DNA from: Clostridia bacterium
GTDB lineage: Bacteria; Bacillota; Clostridia; Christensenellales; Borkfalkiaceae
NCBI GenBank assembly: GCA_017504165.1
Contig: JAFVRR010000002.1
Coordinates: 112,473-176,472, forward strand
Reading direction: 5' to 3'
Length of the DNA: 64,000 bases
The position numbers were made by a program, and so were the translations under genes. The notes below the pieces were generated by a model. That model saw only the letters and a list, made by a program, of their open reading frames with translations. It did not search any database and had not been told where the DNA came from. Positions 19,706 through 27,209 of the stretch are shown here, one piece after another. Each line of letters opens with the position of its first letter. Position 1 is the first letter of the stretch.

Positions 19706-21019
19706 ATGAAATACTATTTATTAAAAATGAATACAAGTGGAATAAAAAATTTAGATAGAGAAATAGAATTAAAATTTTATAAACAAATTTTAAATAAAGA
19801 TTTTAAGCCTAATAAATATAATGTTAAGGCAATTTATGGCGCAAATGGAGCAGGAAAAACTGCTTTAATTTATGCTGCGGAAATATATAGAAAGTTTGTT
19901 TTGAATAGAGATTATTTAGCCTTATATAATAGTAATAATAGTTTGACTAATTTGATTAATCAAAATAAAAAGGAAATGTTTATAAAAATGACATTCGCAG
20001 TCTTAAGTGATGATTATAAATTGCAAGATGTTTATGCTCATACCATAGTTTTTTATAATCAAGATGGTAGATACCAAGTAAAGAATGAAATATTACAAAA
20101 ATTAAAAGGATTTAGGCTAAATGATGAGACTAAATACAAAACACTATATAAAGTTCAAAAAGGAGAAATTACGACTGAAAACACAACTCTTAAAGAAATG
20201 TGTAAAAATGTAGTTATTGATAGGTCAGTAATCTCTAATACTTTTGAATATTGTTTTAATAATAGAGAAGATGTTTTTTTCGATAGTATAGTTACAGCAG
20301 GGTTATTTGCTCAATCTATGACAGTTATGTTATATAGTTCGGATAAAAATTATATTAATTTTGATTATATAACTAGACAAGTTGATATGTTAAGTAAATA
20401 TAAAAAAGAAATGGATAAAGGAATATTCTCTCAATTATTATTAAATCAAAGTTTGATTTTTAACGATGAAATACCTATTAATAAAAACAAATATGAAGAA
20501 TTTGCAAAAAACATTAAAAATTTATGCAAATTTATACAAGTGTTTAAGCCAGAATTAAAAAATATAGCAATAAAAAAGGATGAAAAAGGGAAAGATTATA
20601 TTTGCAATTTGATTTTTGAGTATTCAAATGGACTTAAAATATCTAGACAATATGAAAGCACGGGTATAAAAAAGCTAATGAGCATTTACTATGCGTTGTG
20701 CAATGTTGAAAGGGGTGGGATAGTTTTTATAGATGAGTTAGATGCAAATATTCACGATGTTATATTGATAAAATTAGTAGATTATATTAGGGAATATACT
20801 AAAGGTCAATTAATTTTTACTACTCATAATTTAGGGCCAATGGATGTATTGCAAAAAGATAAATGTTCTATAGATTTTATATCAAATGATTCTAGGATTA
20901 CTTCATGGACTTCTTTTGGTAATAGTTCAGCTGCAAATGTTTATAGAAAAGGATTGATAAAATATTCTCCATTTAATATAGAGTCTTTTAATTTTTTAGG
21001 GGTATTTGGAGATGAATAA
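19706..21019 (+). CDS. AAA family ATPase (AAA_21/AbiL-type), candidate defence protein
   Basis: A 437-aa ABC/SMC-like ATPase as found in OLD, AbiLi, PARIS and RloA-type systems. Walker A is GANGAGKT (residues 47-54), Walker B GIVFIDELDAN (about 342-352), and a switch TTHN follows (about 375-378). The middle is an insert with no recognised domain. It overlaps the next gene by 8 bp, so the two are translated together. Codon use (AAT, ATA, AGA; almost no GCG or CGT) differs sharply from the housekeeping and glycan genes around it, a sign of transfer. By analogy it would sense phage or foreign DNA and control its partner; that is inference. Confidence 0.82.
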   Translation: MKYYLLKMNTSGIKNLDREIELKFYKQILNKDFKPNKYNVKAIYGANGAGKTALIYAAEIYRKFVLNRDYLALYNSNNSLTNLINQNKKEMFIKMTFAVLSDDYKLQDVYAHTIVFYNQDGRYQVKNEILQKLKGFRLNDETKYKTLYKVQKGEITTENTTLKEMCKNVVIDRSVISNTFEYCFNNREDVFFDSIVTAGLFAQSMTVMLYSSDKNYINFDYITRQVDMLSKYKKEMDKGIFSQLLLNQSLIFNDEIPINKNKYEEFAKNIKNLCKFIQVFKPELKNIAIKKDEKGKDYICNLIFEYSNGLKISRQYESTGIKKLMSIYYALCNVERGGIVFIDELDANIHDVILIKLVDYIREYTKGQLIFTTHNLGPMDVLQKDKCSIDFISNDSRITSWTSFGNSSAANVYRKGLIKYSPFNIESFNFLGVFGDE

Positions 21020-21533
21020 TACTAATACTTTGATATTAATTTGTGTAGAGACAAACAATAAGTCTTTAACGGATTTGCAATATATTGATGCGGCATTAAA
21101 ACATTATTATAGGATAAGTAATGAGATAAAATTAGATTATCTGCCCATGGAAACAAAAACGAAATATAATGATAGTGGAATTATTAAAAAAATCAATAAA
21201 AAAATTAGCAAATTCGATAAATATGAGATAATTTATTGTCTGGACACAGATAAAATTGTTGCAAGATATGAAGATATTAAATTAAACGAGGAAATAAATA
21301 AATATTGCTTAGAAAACAATATTAAAATTGTTTGGTTTTGCGAAAACATTGAAGATGTATTCTTACATCAACATATATCTGACAGCGATAAAGTAAGAAT
21401 GGCAAAGAAATTTTCTCGTGAGAACCAATTGGGAAAAAGCACGAAAGAATCTTTATCTAGAAAAACGTTGACAAGTAAAACTAGCAACTTATTATTAATT
21501 TTTGATGAAATTTTAGAGCAAAAACGAAAATAG
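21012..21533 (+). CDS. Toprim/RloB-like partner of the AAA ATPase
   Basis: A 173-aa protein. ATG 21012 is preferred over TTG 21006; AGGGG at 20998-21002 gives a spacing of 9. The layout suits a small Toprim-like nuclease: an early strand with Glu (LILICVETN, E at about 11), then a strand ending in an Asp-x-Asp pair (IIYCLDTDK, about 75-83), then IVWFCENIEDVFLH (about 107-120), which resembles the 'FE.W.L.H' region of RloB/AbiLii proteins. The C-terminus is basic. Same AT-rich codon use as the ATPase. The pairing of an AAA ATPase with a Toprim/RloB protein is typical of abortive-infection systems; family assignment rests on weak motifs. Confidence 0.6.
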   Translation: MNNTNTLILICVETNNKSLTDLQYIDAALKHYYRISNEIKLDYLPMETKTKYNDSGIIKKINKKISKFDKYEIIYCLDTDKIVARYEDIKLNEEINKYCLENNIKIVWFCENIEDVFLHQHISDSDKVRMAKKFSRENQLGKSTKESLSRKTLTSKTSNLLLIFDEILEQKRK

Positions 21534-21822
21534 TATAACGTTTCGAGATTGTAAAAAATACATTATTTTTGTTAAGCAGATTCTACTATTACGGGTAAAC
21601 TTGAATTTACAACTACGTATACAATTTTATCATTCTATAACGGCGTTTTATAGTAGAACATCTAACTAAATAAAAGCATAAAGGCGTGCGATTTTTTGTG
21701 CACCTTTTAAGTTTAAAAAAATAAAATTTTTCTATAAAAATGTTTTTTAAGTAAAAAGGGGCGAGCAATCATGTTCATTCAAAAGATAAAAATATTTAGG
21801 TTTACGCAACCCTTCAGATATT
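21534..21822. other. Intergenic AT-rich stretch without a supported gene
   Basis: About 290 bp between the Toprim-like gene and the terminator of the convergent lipoprotein gene. I see no ORF with a ribosome-binding site, no clear terminator for the ATPase operon, and no transposon ends. A 17-codon frame from ATG 21771 has no support. It may be decayed DNA at the edge of the accessory patch. Confidence 0.4.
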
Positions 21823-21854
21823 AAAAAAGGCAAACATTTTTATAGTTTGCCTTT
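21823..21854 (-). terminator. Terminator of the Ig-like lipoprotein gene
   Basis: On the minus strand AAAGGCAAAC (21845-21854) pairs with GTTTGCCTTT (21826-21835) around a 9-nt loop, followed by T6 (A-run 21823-21828 on plus). Lies 7 bp past the stop of the minus-strand gene. Confidence 0.85.
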
Positions 21855-21861
21855 AATATTA

Positions 21862-22833
21862 TTATTTTAATTCTAAATGTAGTGTATTTTTCATATATTC
21901 TTGAAAATTATTAAGAACAATATTGAGATTTAAATTCAATTCTTCTATCATTTTGCTAGTGTCTAAATTTAAGTCATTTATAGTAGAACGAAAACTGTTT
22001 ACTGTCGCAGATTGTTTTGTTGCATCTATTGTTGCAAAGCCTACAGAATAGGCACTACCAATCCCACTTATATGAAAAGAAATACTTGCGTTATCAAAAT
22101 CGCCATAGTTAGCAGAAATTTGAATAGTTGCTCGTCTACCTAATGATGTTTCAACTTCTTCTAAATAATGTAATGAACCTGAATCAAAATAAGAAAAACT
22201 TTTTTCAGAACTAATATTTACACGTGTATAATGTGAACCTATTCCTGTATCTACACTTGATATTTTATAGGTTTGATTTTTATAAACTTCATAAATTAAT
22301 TTTTCTATATCTAAAACTGCATTTATATCAGTTGTATATGAAGCCGAATTATTTGAAGAATCTGTAAATGTTATGCTCACTTTGTGTTGTCCTGCAGAAG
22401 TGAAAATAAAGTTGTTATTAGAAATAACTATTGTGGATTGATTATTGTAATTATCGCTATACTCAGAAATAAAATCATTAACCGTATAATTAAAACCAAC
22501 GTAGTATGTTTTAGTGTCTGTCGCAATATATGTTGGAGGAGTAGTATCAACAACCATAACGAATCGGTGCATTTCTTTGACTAATTCTCCGTCAGAAGAA
22601 TATACCTTATATTTTAGTTGTTGTCTTCCTAATCTTGAAGTATCTATACTACCATCGGTAATTAATGTTAAATCTTTAGGGTAAGAAACGCCTTTATCTT
22701 CAAAAATGGTATTTACTTCGATTGTTTCTTCTACATCGCCATTTATAAAAATTTTATTTTCGTTAGAAGAACAAGCAGAAAAAGAAATTAAAGAACATAA
22801 AGCGAATATTAATGCAAGTATCCTAATCTTCAT
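21862..22833 (-). CDS. Lipoprotein with Ig-like (DUF5011/Big_3) domains
   Basis: A 323-aa lipoprotein. The start is the ATG at 22833 (AGGAG at 22841-22845); a longer frame from 22890 would run through the -10 box, so I reject it. The leader is MKIRILALIFALCSLISFSAC with lipobox FSAC at residues 18-21. Two Ig-like domains follow: EVNTIFEDKGVSYP to VVDTTPPTYI (about 35-100) and FISEYSDNYNNQ to YTTDINAV (about 115-165). The C-terminal 150 residues are unrecognised. It is a single-gene unit with its own promoter and terminator, AT-rich like the neighbouring ATPase module, and sits on the tRNA-Ser side of the accessory patch. Confidence 0.78.
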   Translation of the reverse strand: MKIRILALIFALCSLISFSACSSNENKIFINGDVEETIEVNTIFEDKGVSYPKDLTLITDGSIDTSRLGRQQLKYKVYSSDGELVKEMHRFVMVVDTTPPTYIATDTKTYYVGFNYTVNDFISEYSDNYNNQSTIVISNNNFIFTSAGQHKVSITFTDSSNNSASYTTDINAVLDIEKLIYEVYKNQTYKISSVDTGIGSHYTRVNISSEKSFSYFDSGSLHYLEEVETSLGRRATIQISANYGDFDNASISFHISGIGSAYSVGFATIDATKQSATVNSFRSTINDLNLDTSKMIEELNLNLNIVLNNFQEYMKNTLHLELK

Positions 22834-22861
22834 AAAATTACTCCTATATGATTTTGATTTA

Positions 22862-22890
22862 ATTATAACATATATTTGTAAAAATTTCAA
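22862..22890 (-). promoter_or_regulatory. Promoter of the Ig-like lipoprotein gene
   Basis: Minus strand: -35 TTGAAA (22885-22890), 17-bp spacer, -10 TATAAT (22862-22867). Near-consensus. It fixes the gene start at 22833 rather than 22890. Confidence 0.82.
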
Positions 22891-22985
22891 TCTCTTTAGA
22901 TATTACGACAGGATAAAAAATATAAATTTATTATTTGACACTACGGAGTGAATGCGCTTGTCTTGATATAGAGACTTTATATAAA

Positions 22986-23023
22986 GAAAAAAACCTAACC
23001 CGGTTTGAGTTCGGATTAGGTTA
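22986..23023 (-). terminator. Hairpin with T-run after the tRNA-Ser tail copy
   Basis: Minus strand AACCTAA-T-CCG ... CGG-G-TTAGGTT followed by T7 (A-run at 22987-22993 on plus). One mismatch in a 12-bp stem. It follows the partial tRNA-Ser copy at 23028-23043 exactly as the other hairpin follows the real tRNA. Confidence 0.7.
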
Positions 23024-23027
23024 CGAT

Positions 23028-23043
23028 TGGCGGAGAGAGGGGG
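23028..23043 (-). repeat. Duplicate of the tRNA-Ser 3' end including CCA
   Basis: TGGCGGAGAGAGGGGG here is identical to 23172-23187, the acceptor strand, discriminator and CCA of tRNA-Ser (plus-strand view). The rest of the tRNA is missing. The two copies are 144 bp apart and each is followed on the minus strand by its own terminator-like hairpin. This is what a phage-type attachment site at a tRNA leaves, but the intervening DNA is far too short to code for an integrase. Confidence 0.75.
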
Positions 23044-23136
23044 CGATTCCCCTAAGAGGGGAAATGTCGCAAGGCGACAAAAGGGTTGCGCCGTGCTAAC
23101 GGTAGCCCGAATGGGCAAATGCCCCGACCGAAGCCA
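23044..23136. other. Array of short perfect hairpins between two tRNA-Ser tails
   Basis: GC-richer than its surroundings and packed with back-to-back stem-loops: TTCCCCT-aag-AGGGGAA (23047-23063), TGTCGC-aag-GCGACA (23065-23079), GCTA-acgg-TAGC (23095-23106), GCCC-gaat-GGGC (23105-23116) and GGGC-aaat-GCCC (23113-23124). The last three overlap and are alternatives. No coding frame makes sense here. Could be a structured RNA or the body of a tiny mobile element. Confidence 0.5.
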
Positions 23137-23167
23137 CGCAAAAAGGACGCCACAATTAGCGTCCTTT
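23137..23167 (-). terminator. Terminator of tRNA-Ser
   Basis: Minus strand AAAGGACGC (23159-23167), 8-nt loop, GCGTCCTTT (23142-23150), then T's. It starts 4 nt after the encoded CCA of tRNA-Ser. Confidence 0.8.
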
Positions 23168-23171
23168 AGCG

Positions 23172-23262
23172 TGGCGGAGAGAGGGGGATTTGAACCCCCG
23201 ATACGCTTATGGCGTATACACGATTTCCAATCGTGCTCGTTCGACCACTCCGACATCTCTCC
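23172..23262 (-). tRNA. tRNA-Ser(GGA)
   Basis: Class II tRNA of 91 nt with encoded CCA. Acceptor GGAGAGA (5' end at 23262) pairs with TCTCTCC; discriminator G; anticodon stem CACGA/TCGTG with loop TTGGAAA, so anticodon GGA (codons UCC/UCU). The long variable arm TACGC-CATAA-GCGTA is clear, and the T-arm is GGGGG-TTCAAAT-CCCCC. It reads away from the upstream glycosylase gene. Its last 16 nt are repeated at 23028-23043. Confidence 0.96.
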
Positions 23263-23389
23263 ATATCTATAAAGTTTCAACTTTGATATTATATAATTTT
23301 ATTTAAAAAATTGCAACTTTTTATATGTGGTTTTATAAAAATATTATTTATAGTAGAAAATTTTTATTTTTTATGTTAAAATAAATATT

Positions 23390-23863
23390 ATGATAGAGCA
23401 TCCTTTAAAACCACTATATAATAGCGAGAGTAAAACGCTAATACTTGGCAGTTTTCCGTCGGTAAAATCTAGGGAATTAAACTTTTTTTACGCCCACCCG
23501 CAAAATAGATTTTGGAAGGTTATAGCAAGTATATATAACTCGCCTTTGCCTACAACTATTGAAGAAAAAACCAAACTGATTTTAGATAATAATTTAGCGC
23601 TTTACGACGTTATTTATTCTTGCGAAATCCACTCTAGCGCCGATAGTACGATTAAAAACGTAACGCCGTCTAATTTAACTAAAGTTATAAAAAACTCTAA
23701 AATAGACAGGGTGTTCGTCAATGGTAAAACGGCTGAATTTTACTATAAAAAGTATACGGAAAAAGCGCTTAATATAAAGGCGGAATGCTTGCCGTCAACA
23801 AGCCCTGCAAACGCTAATTTTACGCTAGAAAAATTAATAGAAAAATGGAAAATAATTAAATAG
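23390..23863 (+). CDS. Hypoxanthine (deoxyinosine)-DNA glycosylase, UDG family 6
   Basis: A 157-aa single-domain base-excision repair enzyme that removes deaminated adenine (hypoxanthine) from DNA. Motif 1 is LILGSFPSVKS (about 17-27), followed by FFYAHPQNRFWKV (about 32-44) with the family-typical Asn; the C-terminal motif is LPSTSPANA (about 137-145). The size fits the family. No strong ribosome-binding site precedes ATG 23390 and the upstream region is very AT-rich. It is monocistronic and ends at a strong terminator. It neighbours another DNA-repair operon on the opposite strand. Confidence 0.88.
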   Translation: MIEHPLKPLYNSESKTLILGSFPSVKSRELNFFYAHPQNRFWKVIASIYNSPLPTTIEEKTKLILDNNLALYDVIYSCEIHSSADSTIKNVTPSNLTKVIKNSKIDRVFVNGKTAEFYYKKYTEKALNIKAECLPSTSPANANFTLEKLIEKWKIIK

Positions 23864-23867
23864 TAAC

Positions 23868-23899
23868 AAGGAAAAGCAAAAATGCTTTTCCTTTTTTTT
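23868..23899 (+). terminator. Terminator of the DNA glycosylase gene
   Basis: AAGGAAAAGCA (23868-23878), 4-nt loop, TGCTTTTCCTT (23883-23893), then T8. It lies between convergent genes. Confidence 0.92.
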
Positions 23900-23918
23900 G
23901 CGATAAAAACTAATATTT

Positions 23919-24644
23919 TTAAAGCAGTTCATCCTTTTCGGGCATATTTATATGGTAGCGTTTTGGCATATAATTTTTCATAAGTTTAATGTTTTGCCTA
24001 CTTTTAATATTTACCGTTTGATAGTACGTTTTAAATAAAAAATTCACTTCGTCTTTAACTTTAAGCGGTGGTATTTTTTCATATACAATTTTACTCTCTT
24101 TTCCGTTATATGCGCAAAGTTTATTATACTTATAATCGTGCAGTATAAAGGGCATAGATGAGTACCTTTTTATAAAGTGGGGCAAGATTAAATCGCAAAC
24201 GTCGTTATCGGGCGAAAAGGGGGCGTAGTATATACCTTCTTCCGTTTTAGAAAAGCGGATAAATCCCTTTAAATGATGTACTTCTTTTTGCACTTTTCTA
24301 AAGATTTCGTAAAAGGAATAAACTGAAGAATTTGCAAAGTTTTCACTAATATTATCGTTTGCGTTTACAGTTTCGCAAATATAGTTAAAAATTACGGTGT
24401 TTTTATTAGTTTCGCCACTTCTAAAGGCAAGTTTTATATGGTTATAAGAGTAGTTTAAAATCTTTCTTAGCGCCTTTTCAACTCGATTAGCCTTTTCGCC
24501 GTCGGTTTTTATTATTTTGATTTCTTCAAGGCAAGAAGTTTGGCAAGTATTAGTAAAAATAGACACTTGTTTATCCTTGTTTTTGTAACTTTCAAACACG
24601 GCGGTAAGCAAGTTTTCTAAACTGTTTTCTATTATATAAATCAT
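23919..24644 (-). CDS. TIGR03915 family DNA metabolism protein
   Basis: A 241-aa protein of the TIGR03915/DUF4130 family, which is nearly always encoded beside a radical SAM DNA repair/modification protein, as here. Family features: NYICETVNANDNISENFANSSVYSFYEIFRKVQKEVHHLKGFIRF (about 106-150; cited as positions with key HHLKGFIRF), FSPDNDVCDLILPHF (about 162-176) and FILHDYK. The start overlaps the partner's stop by one base (TAATG). Both genes are read from the LexA-boxed promoter near 25.9 kb. The biochemical role is not established; related to uracil-DNA glycosylase-like repair by context. Confidence 0.82.
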   Translation of the reverse strand: MIYIIENSLENLLTAVFESYKNKDKQVSIFTNTCQTSCLEEIKIIKTDGEKANRVEKALRKILNYSYNHIKLAFRSGETNKNTVIFNYICETVNANDNISENFANSSVYSFYEIFRKVQKEVHHLKGFIRFSKTEEGIYYAPFSPDNDVCDLILPHFIKRYSSMPFILHDYKYNKLCAYNGKESKIVYEKIPPLKVKDEVNFLFKTYYQTVNIKSRQNIKLMKNYMPKRYHINMPEKDELL

Positions 24645-25891
24645 TAGATTTCTCCTATTAAAACGCTCCTTAAAATTTCGGGCGAAGAGAACATTGATAG
24701 TTGAGTATAAGTCGGTTGATTTTTGTTTTCTAAAAGGCTTAATTTTATATCGTTTTCGCTTTTAAGACCTTTGTAGAATCCGTTAGTAGTAATAAAATTA
24801 ATTGCCCGTTTTAGCGGGATTTTCATTCGTTTTAAACCTTCTAAATCAATTTTGCCATACCGCCTTGCCGAAATTATTTTATAAGCACTTCTAAGTCCAA
24901 TACCCGGCACGCGCGCAAGCATTTCTACGGGCGCAGTGTTAATTTCTACGGGGAAAAGTTCGGGGTGCGATAGCGCCCAAGCGCATTTGGGGTCGTAGTC
25001 AAGCGATAAATTGTCTTCTTCTGATATTAGTTCGTTAACTTTAAACCCGTAAAATCGGATAAGCCAATCGGCTTGGTAAAGCCTATGCTCGCGAAGTAGC
25101 CCCGCGCTTTCTTTAGGTAAAATATTAGATTTTAAATTCATAGGTATATACGAAGAATAGTAAACCCGTTTTAGCGAATATTTTTTGTAAAGCGCCTCGG
25201 TTAATTTTAAAATGTGTCCGTCTTTTTCGGGACTTGCGCCTATTATCATTTGCGTAGTTTGCCCAGCGGGTAAAAATCTACTTTTTATTGATTTGTTCCA
25301 TTGTTTTTCACCGCTTATCATAGAAATAGGGGAAAGTATTGCCTTTTTACTCTTTTGTGGCGCTAAAAGTTTTAAACTTTTTTCCGACGGAAGTTCAAGA
25401 TTGAAACTCATTCTATCTACGTATTCTCCCGCGCGCATAATTAGGTTAGTGTCTGCGCCGGGAATGCCTTTAAGATGAATATAACCCGTAAAATTATATA
25501 ATTTTCTTAACTTTATAACAGTTTCTAAAAGTAATTCCATAGTATAGTCGGCATTTTTATATACGGCGGAAGATAAAAATAACCCTTCTATGAAATTGTG
25601 TTTATAAAATTCCATAGTAAGTTCGCATATTTCGTTAGGTGTGGCAATGGCCCTAGGAACGTCGTTAGACCGCCTATTTACGCAGTATAAACAGTTGTAT
25701 TCGCAAACGTTTGTCATTAGTATTTTAAGTAGTGAAACGCACCTACCGTCTTCGGTAAAAGAATGGCAAATTCCACCGTACGACGCGTTACCTATACCGC
25801 CGTTGTTTTTTCTATTGCTACCCGATGAAGAGCAAGATACGTCAAACTTTGCCGAGTCTACTAAAATTTTAAGTTTCTCTTCAGAAATCAT
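24644..25891 (-). CDS. Putative DNA modification/repair radical SAM protein (TIGR03916)
   Basis: A 415-aa radical SAM enzyme. The [4Fe-4S] motif is CEYNCLYC (C at about 62, 66, 69), preceded by the family's GGICHSFTEDGRCVSLLKIL region. A helix-hairpin-helix DNA-binding segment sits near the C-terminus: VEMLARVPGIGLRSAYKII (about 322-340) then RMKIPLKRAINFI. The enzyme is expected to act on damaged or modified DNA by radical chemistry (compare spore photoproduct lyase), but the lesion is unknown. First gene of a two-gene operon with the TIGR03915 partner; the promoter carries SOS boxes, which supports a damage-induced role. Confidence 0.87.
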   Translation of the reverse strand: MISEEKLKILVDSAKFDVSCSSSGSNRKNNGGIGNASYGGICHSFTEDGRCVSLLKILMTNVCEYNCLYCVNRRSNDVPRAIATPNEICELTMEFYKHNFIEGLFLSSAVYKNADYTMELLLETVIKLRKLYNFTGYIHLKGIPGADTNLIMRAGEYVDRMSFNLELPSEKSLKLLAPQKSKKAILSPISMISGEKQWNKSIKSRFLPAGQTTQMIIGASPEKDGHILKLTEALYKKYSLKRVYYSSYIPMNLKSNILPKESAGLLREHRLYQADWLIRFYGFKVNELISEEDNLSLDYDPKCAWALSHPELFPVEINTAPVEMLARVPGIGLRSAYKIISARRYGKIDLEGLKRMKIPLKRAINFITTNGFYKGLKSENDIKLSLLENKNQPTYTQLSMFSSPEILRSVLIGEI

Positions 25892-25908
25892 ATTTCACCC
25901 CATATTGC

Positions 25909-25962
25909 GAACATTTGTTCATATTATAGCACAACAAATACAAAAAGTCAAACATTTGTTTG
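25909..25962 (-). promoter_or_regulatory. SOS-type promoter with LexA box before the radical SAM operon
   Basis: Minus strand: -35 TTGACT (25946-25951), 17-bp spacer, -10 TATAAT (25923-25928). A LexA box GAACAAATGTTC (25909-25920) lies just downstream of the -10, matching the Gram-positive consensus GAAC-RNRY-GTTC. A degenerate second copy, CAAACAAATGTTTG (25949-25962), overlaps the -35. LexA bound here would block RNA polymerase, so the operon should be induced by DNA damage. Confidence 0.83.
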
Positions 25963-25984
25963 TAAAATGTTTTGTCATAATCCG

Positions 25985-26013
25985 TTTACTGTGTAATGGG
26001 GTAGATTTATAAT
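25985..26013 (+). promoter_or_regulatory. Promoter of the phage-tail-like gene pair
   Basis: -35 TTTACT (25985-25990), 17-bp spacer, -10 TATAAT (26008-26013). It is divergent from the SOS promoter and only about 20 bp from the degenerate LexA box, so shared regulation is possible. Confidence 0.7.
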
Positions 26014-26062
26014 AAAGTTGGGGAAATAGCGGTAGCGGACTAATATCCGTAAAGGAGATTTA

Positions 26063-27199
26063 ATGGACGTAAAAATTATTAATAAAAACGTCGTTCCTGA
26101 CCGAATAGTTTTGTACGAAGGGGACAGGGGAAGTGAAAATTTAGTGTTTAGTTCCTTAAAGGTTAACGACGGCGTCAATTTAGAAGTGTTAAGTGGATAC
26201 CTAGAAATTGAAAGGGAAGACGGCAGTACCGATAGGTTTTTATTAGATAAAACCGTTGCGGATAATGCGGTTTATTTTACTTTGCCTATCGGCTTAGCAT
26301 TGACGGAAAGGGCGGAAGTACTTTCTACTCAAGTGACGTTTGAAAACGAAAGCAAAACTATTGCTTATAGGACTAAAGTTTTCTATATAGACGTAAAGTA
26401 TTCCGTTGACGGCGAGAGTTCTTATGAGCAAGTTGTACCAAGCGTAATAACTCAACTTGAAACCAAACTTGAAAATGCGGTTGAATTTTGCGAAAATATC
26501 GTAGAAAATGGTGCAGAAGATATTAAAAATCAAGTATTACAAGAAATTGGCTCGGTTGTTGCCGATAGCGAACTTTCACTAGATAGCGATAAACCCGTGC
26601 AAAACAAGGTAATAACGCAAGCGCTAGATAATAAAGTAACTAGTTCAAACGTCACTTATAAAGCAGTATATGGAAGATACAATAGTCAAGATACTACTAT
26701 GCCTATGGCTAACGCGACAGCAGATGAAACAGTCAGTTTAAATGGTTGTATTCCATATTATATTTTTGATAAAAATGGAAGTCATTTAAGAGTTAATACA
26801 CCTACAGCAGGTATTGATTGTGCAAACAAAAAATACGTTGACGATAAGTTTAGCGCCTTTTCGCCACTTCATCATTTTGTAATTATTCCGCCAGACTACG
26901 ATTGGACGTTTAATTTTTATATGGTTTTACCAAATAAAACGGAAGCGTTTAATACTTTAGCGGAGTTTTTAGATTATATTTCTGCGCTTTCGCCTATAAA
27001 TAGCGTAAAATATTTTGGCGGTCTTAATAGCGAAATGAATTTAGACCCGTATAGCGTAACCGATTTAAAATTTGAACTTGACGAGCAGGGTATGAATATT
27101 ATCGGCATAAATTTAGGCGGATATATTATACCTAAAGATACTATAGAGAGCGAAACAGGTGAAACTCAATTTATGTTTAGTGATACCGTAATTGCTTAA
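26063..27199 (+). CDS. Phage tail/baseplate-like protein (BppU-like N-terminus)
   Basis: A 378-aa protein without signal peptide. Residues 1-120 resemble the BppU-type N-terminal beta domain of phage baseplate/receptor-binding proteins (RIVLYEGDRGSENLVF ... GYLEIEREDGS ... VYFTLPIGLALTERAEVL). A helical segment follows (EQVVPSVITQLETKLENAVEF), then the phrase DSDKPVQNKVITQALDNKV (about 174-192), common in tail-fibre proteins of gut phages. The C-terminal 180 residues are unrecognised and could be the receptor-binding part. AAAGGAG precedes ATG 26063. No capsid, tail tube, lysis or integrase gene lies nearby, so it is a phage remnant, a domesticated gene, or both. Confidence 0.6.
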   Translation: MDVKIINKNVVPDRIVLYEGDRGSENLVFSSLKVNDGVNLEVLSGYLEIEREDGSTDRFLLDKTVADNAVYFTLPIGLALTERAEVLSTQVTFENESKTIAYRTKVFYIDVKYSVDGESSYEQVVPSVITQLETKLENAVEFCENIVENGAEDIKNQVLQEIGSVVADSELSLDSDKPVQNKVITQALDNKVTSSNVTYKAVYGRYNSQDTTMPMANATADETVSLNGCIPYYIFDKNGSHLRVNTPTAGIDCANKKYVDDKFSAFSPLHHFVIIPPDYDWTFNFYMVLPNKTEAFNTLAEFLDYISALSPINSVKYFGGLNSEMNLDPYSVTDLKFELDEQGMNIIGINLGGYIIPKDTIESETGETQFMFSDTVIA

Positions 27200-27209
27200 G
27201 GGGGTAAAT

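Noticed and set aside
22903..23280. 125-aa minus-strand ORF and its 81-aa plus-strand counterpart
   Set aside because: Both are translations through tRNA-Ser and its hairpin-rich flank; no ribosome-binding site.
23390..23863. Mismatch-specific (Mug) or uracil-specific glycosylase
   Set aside because: GSFPSVKS and LPSTSPANA fit the family 6 hypoxanthine group better than the Mug or Ung motifs.
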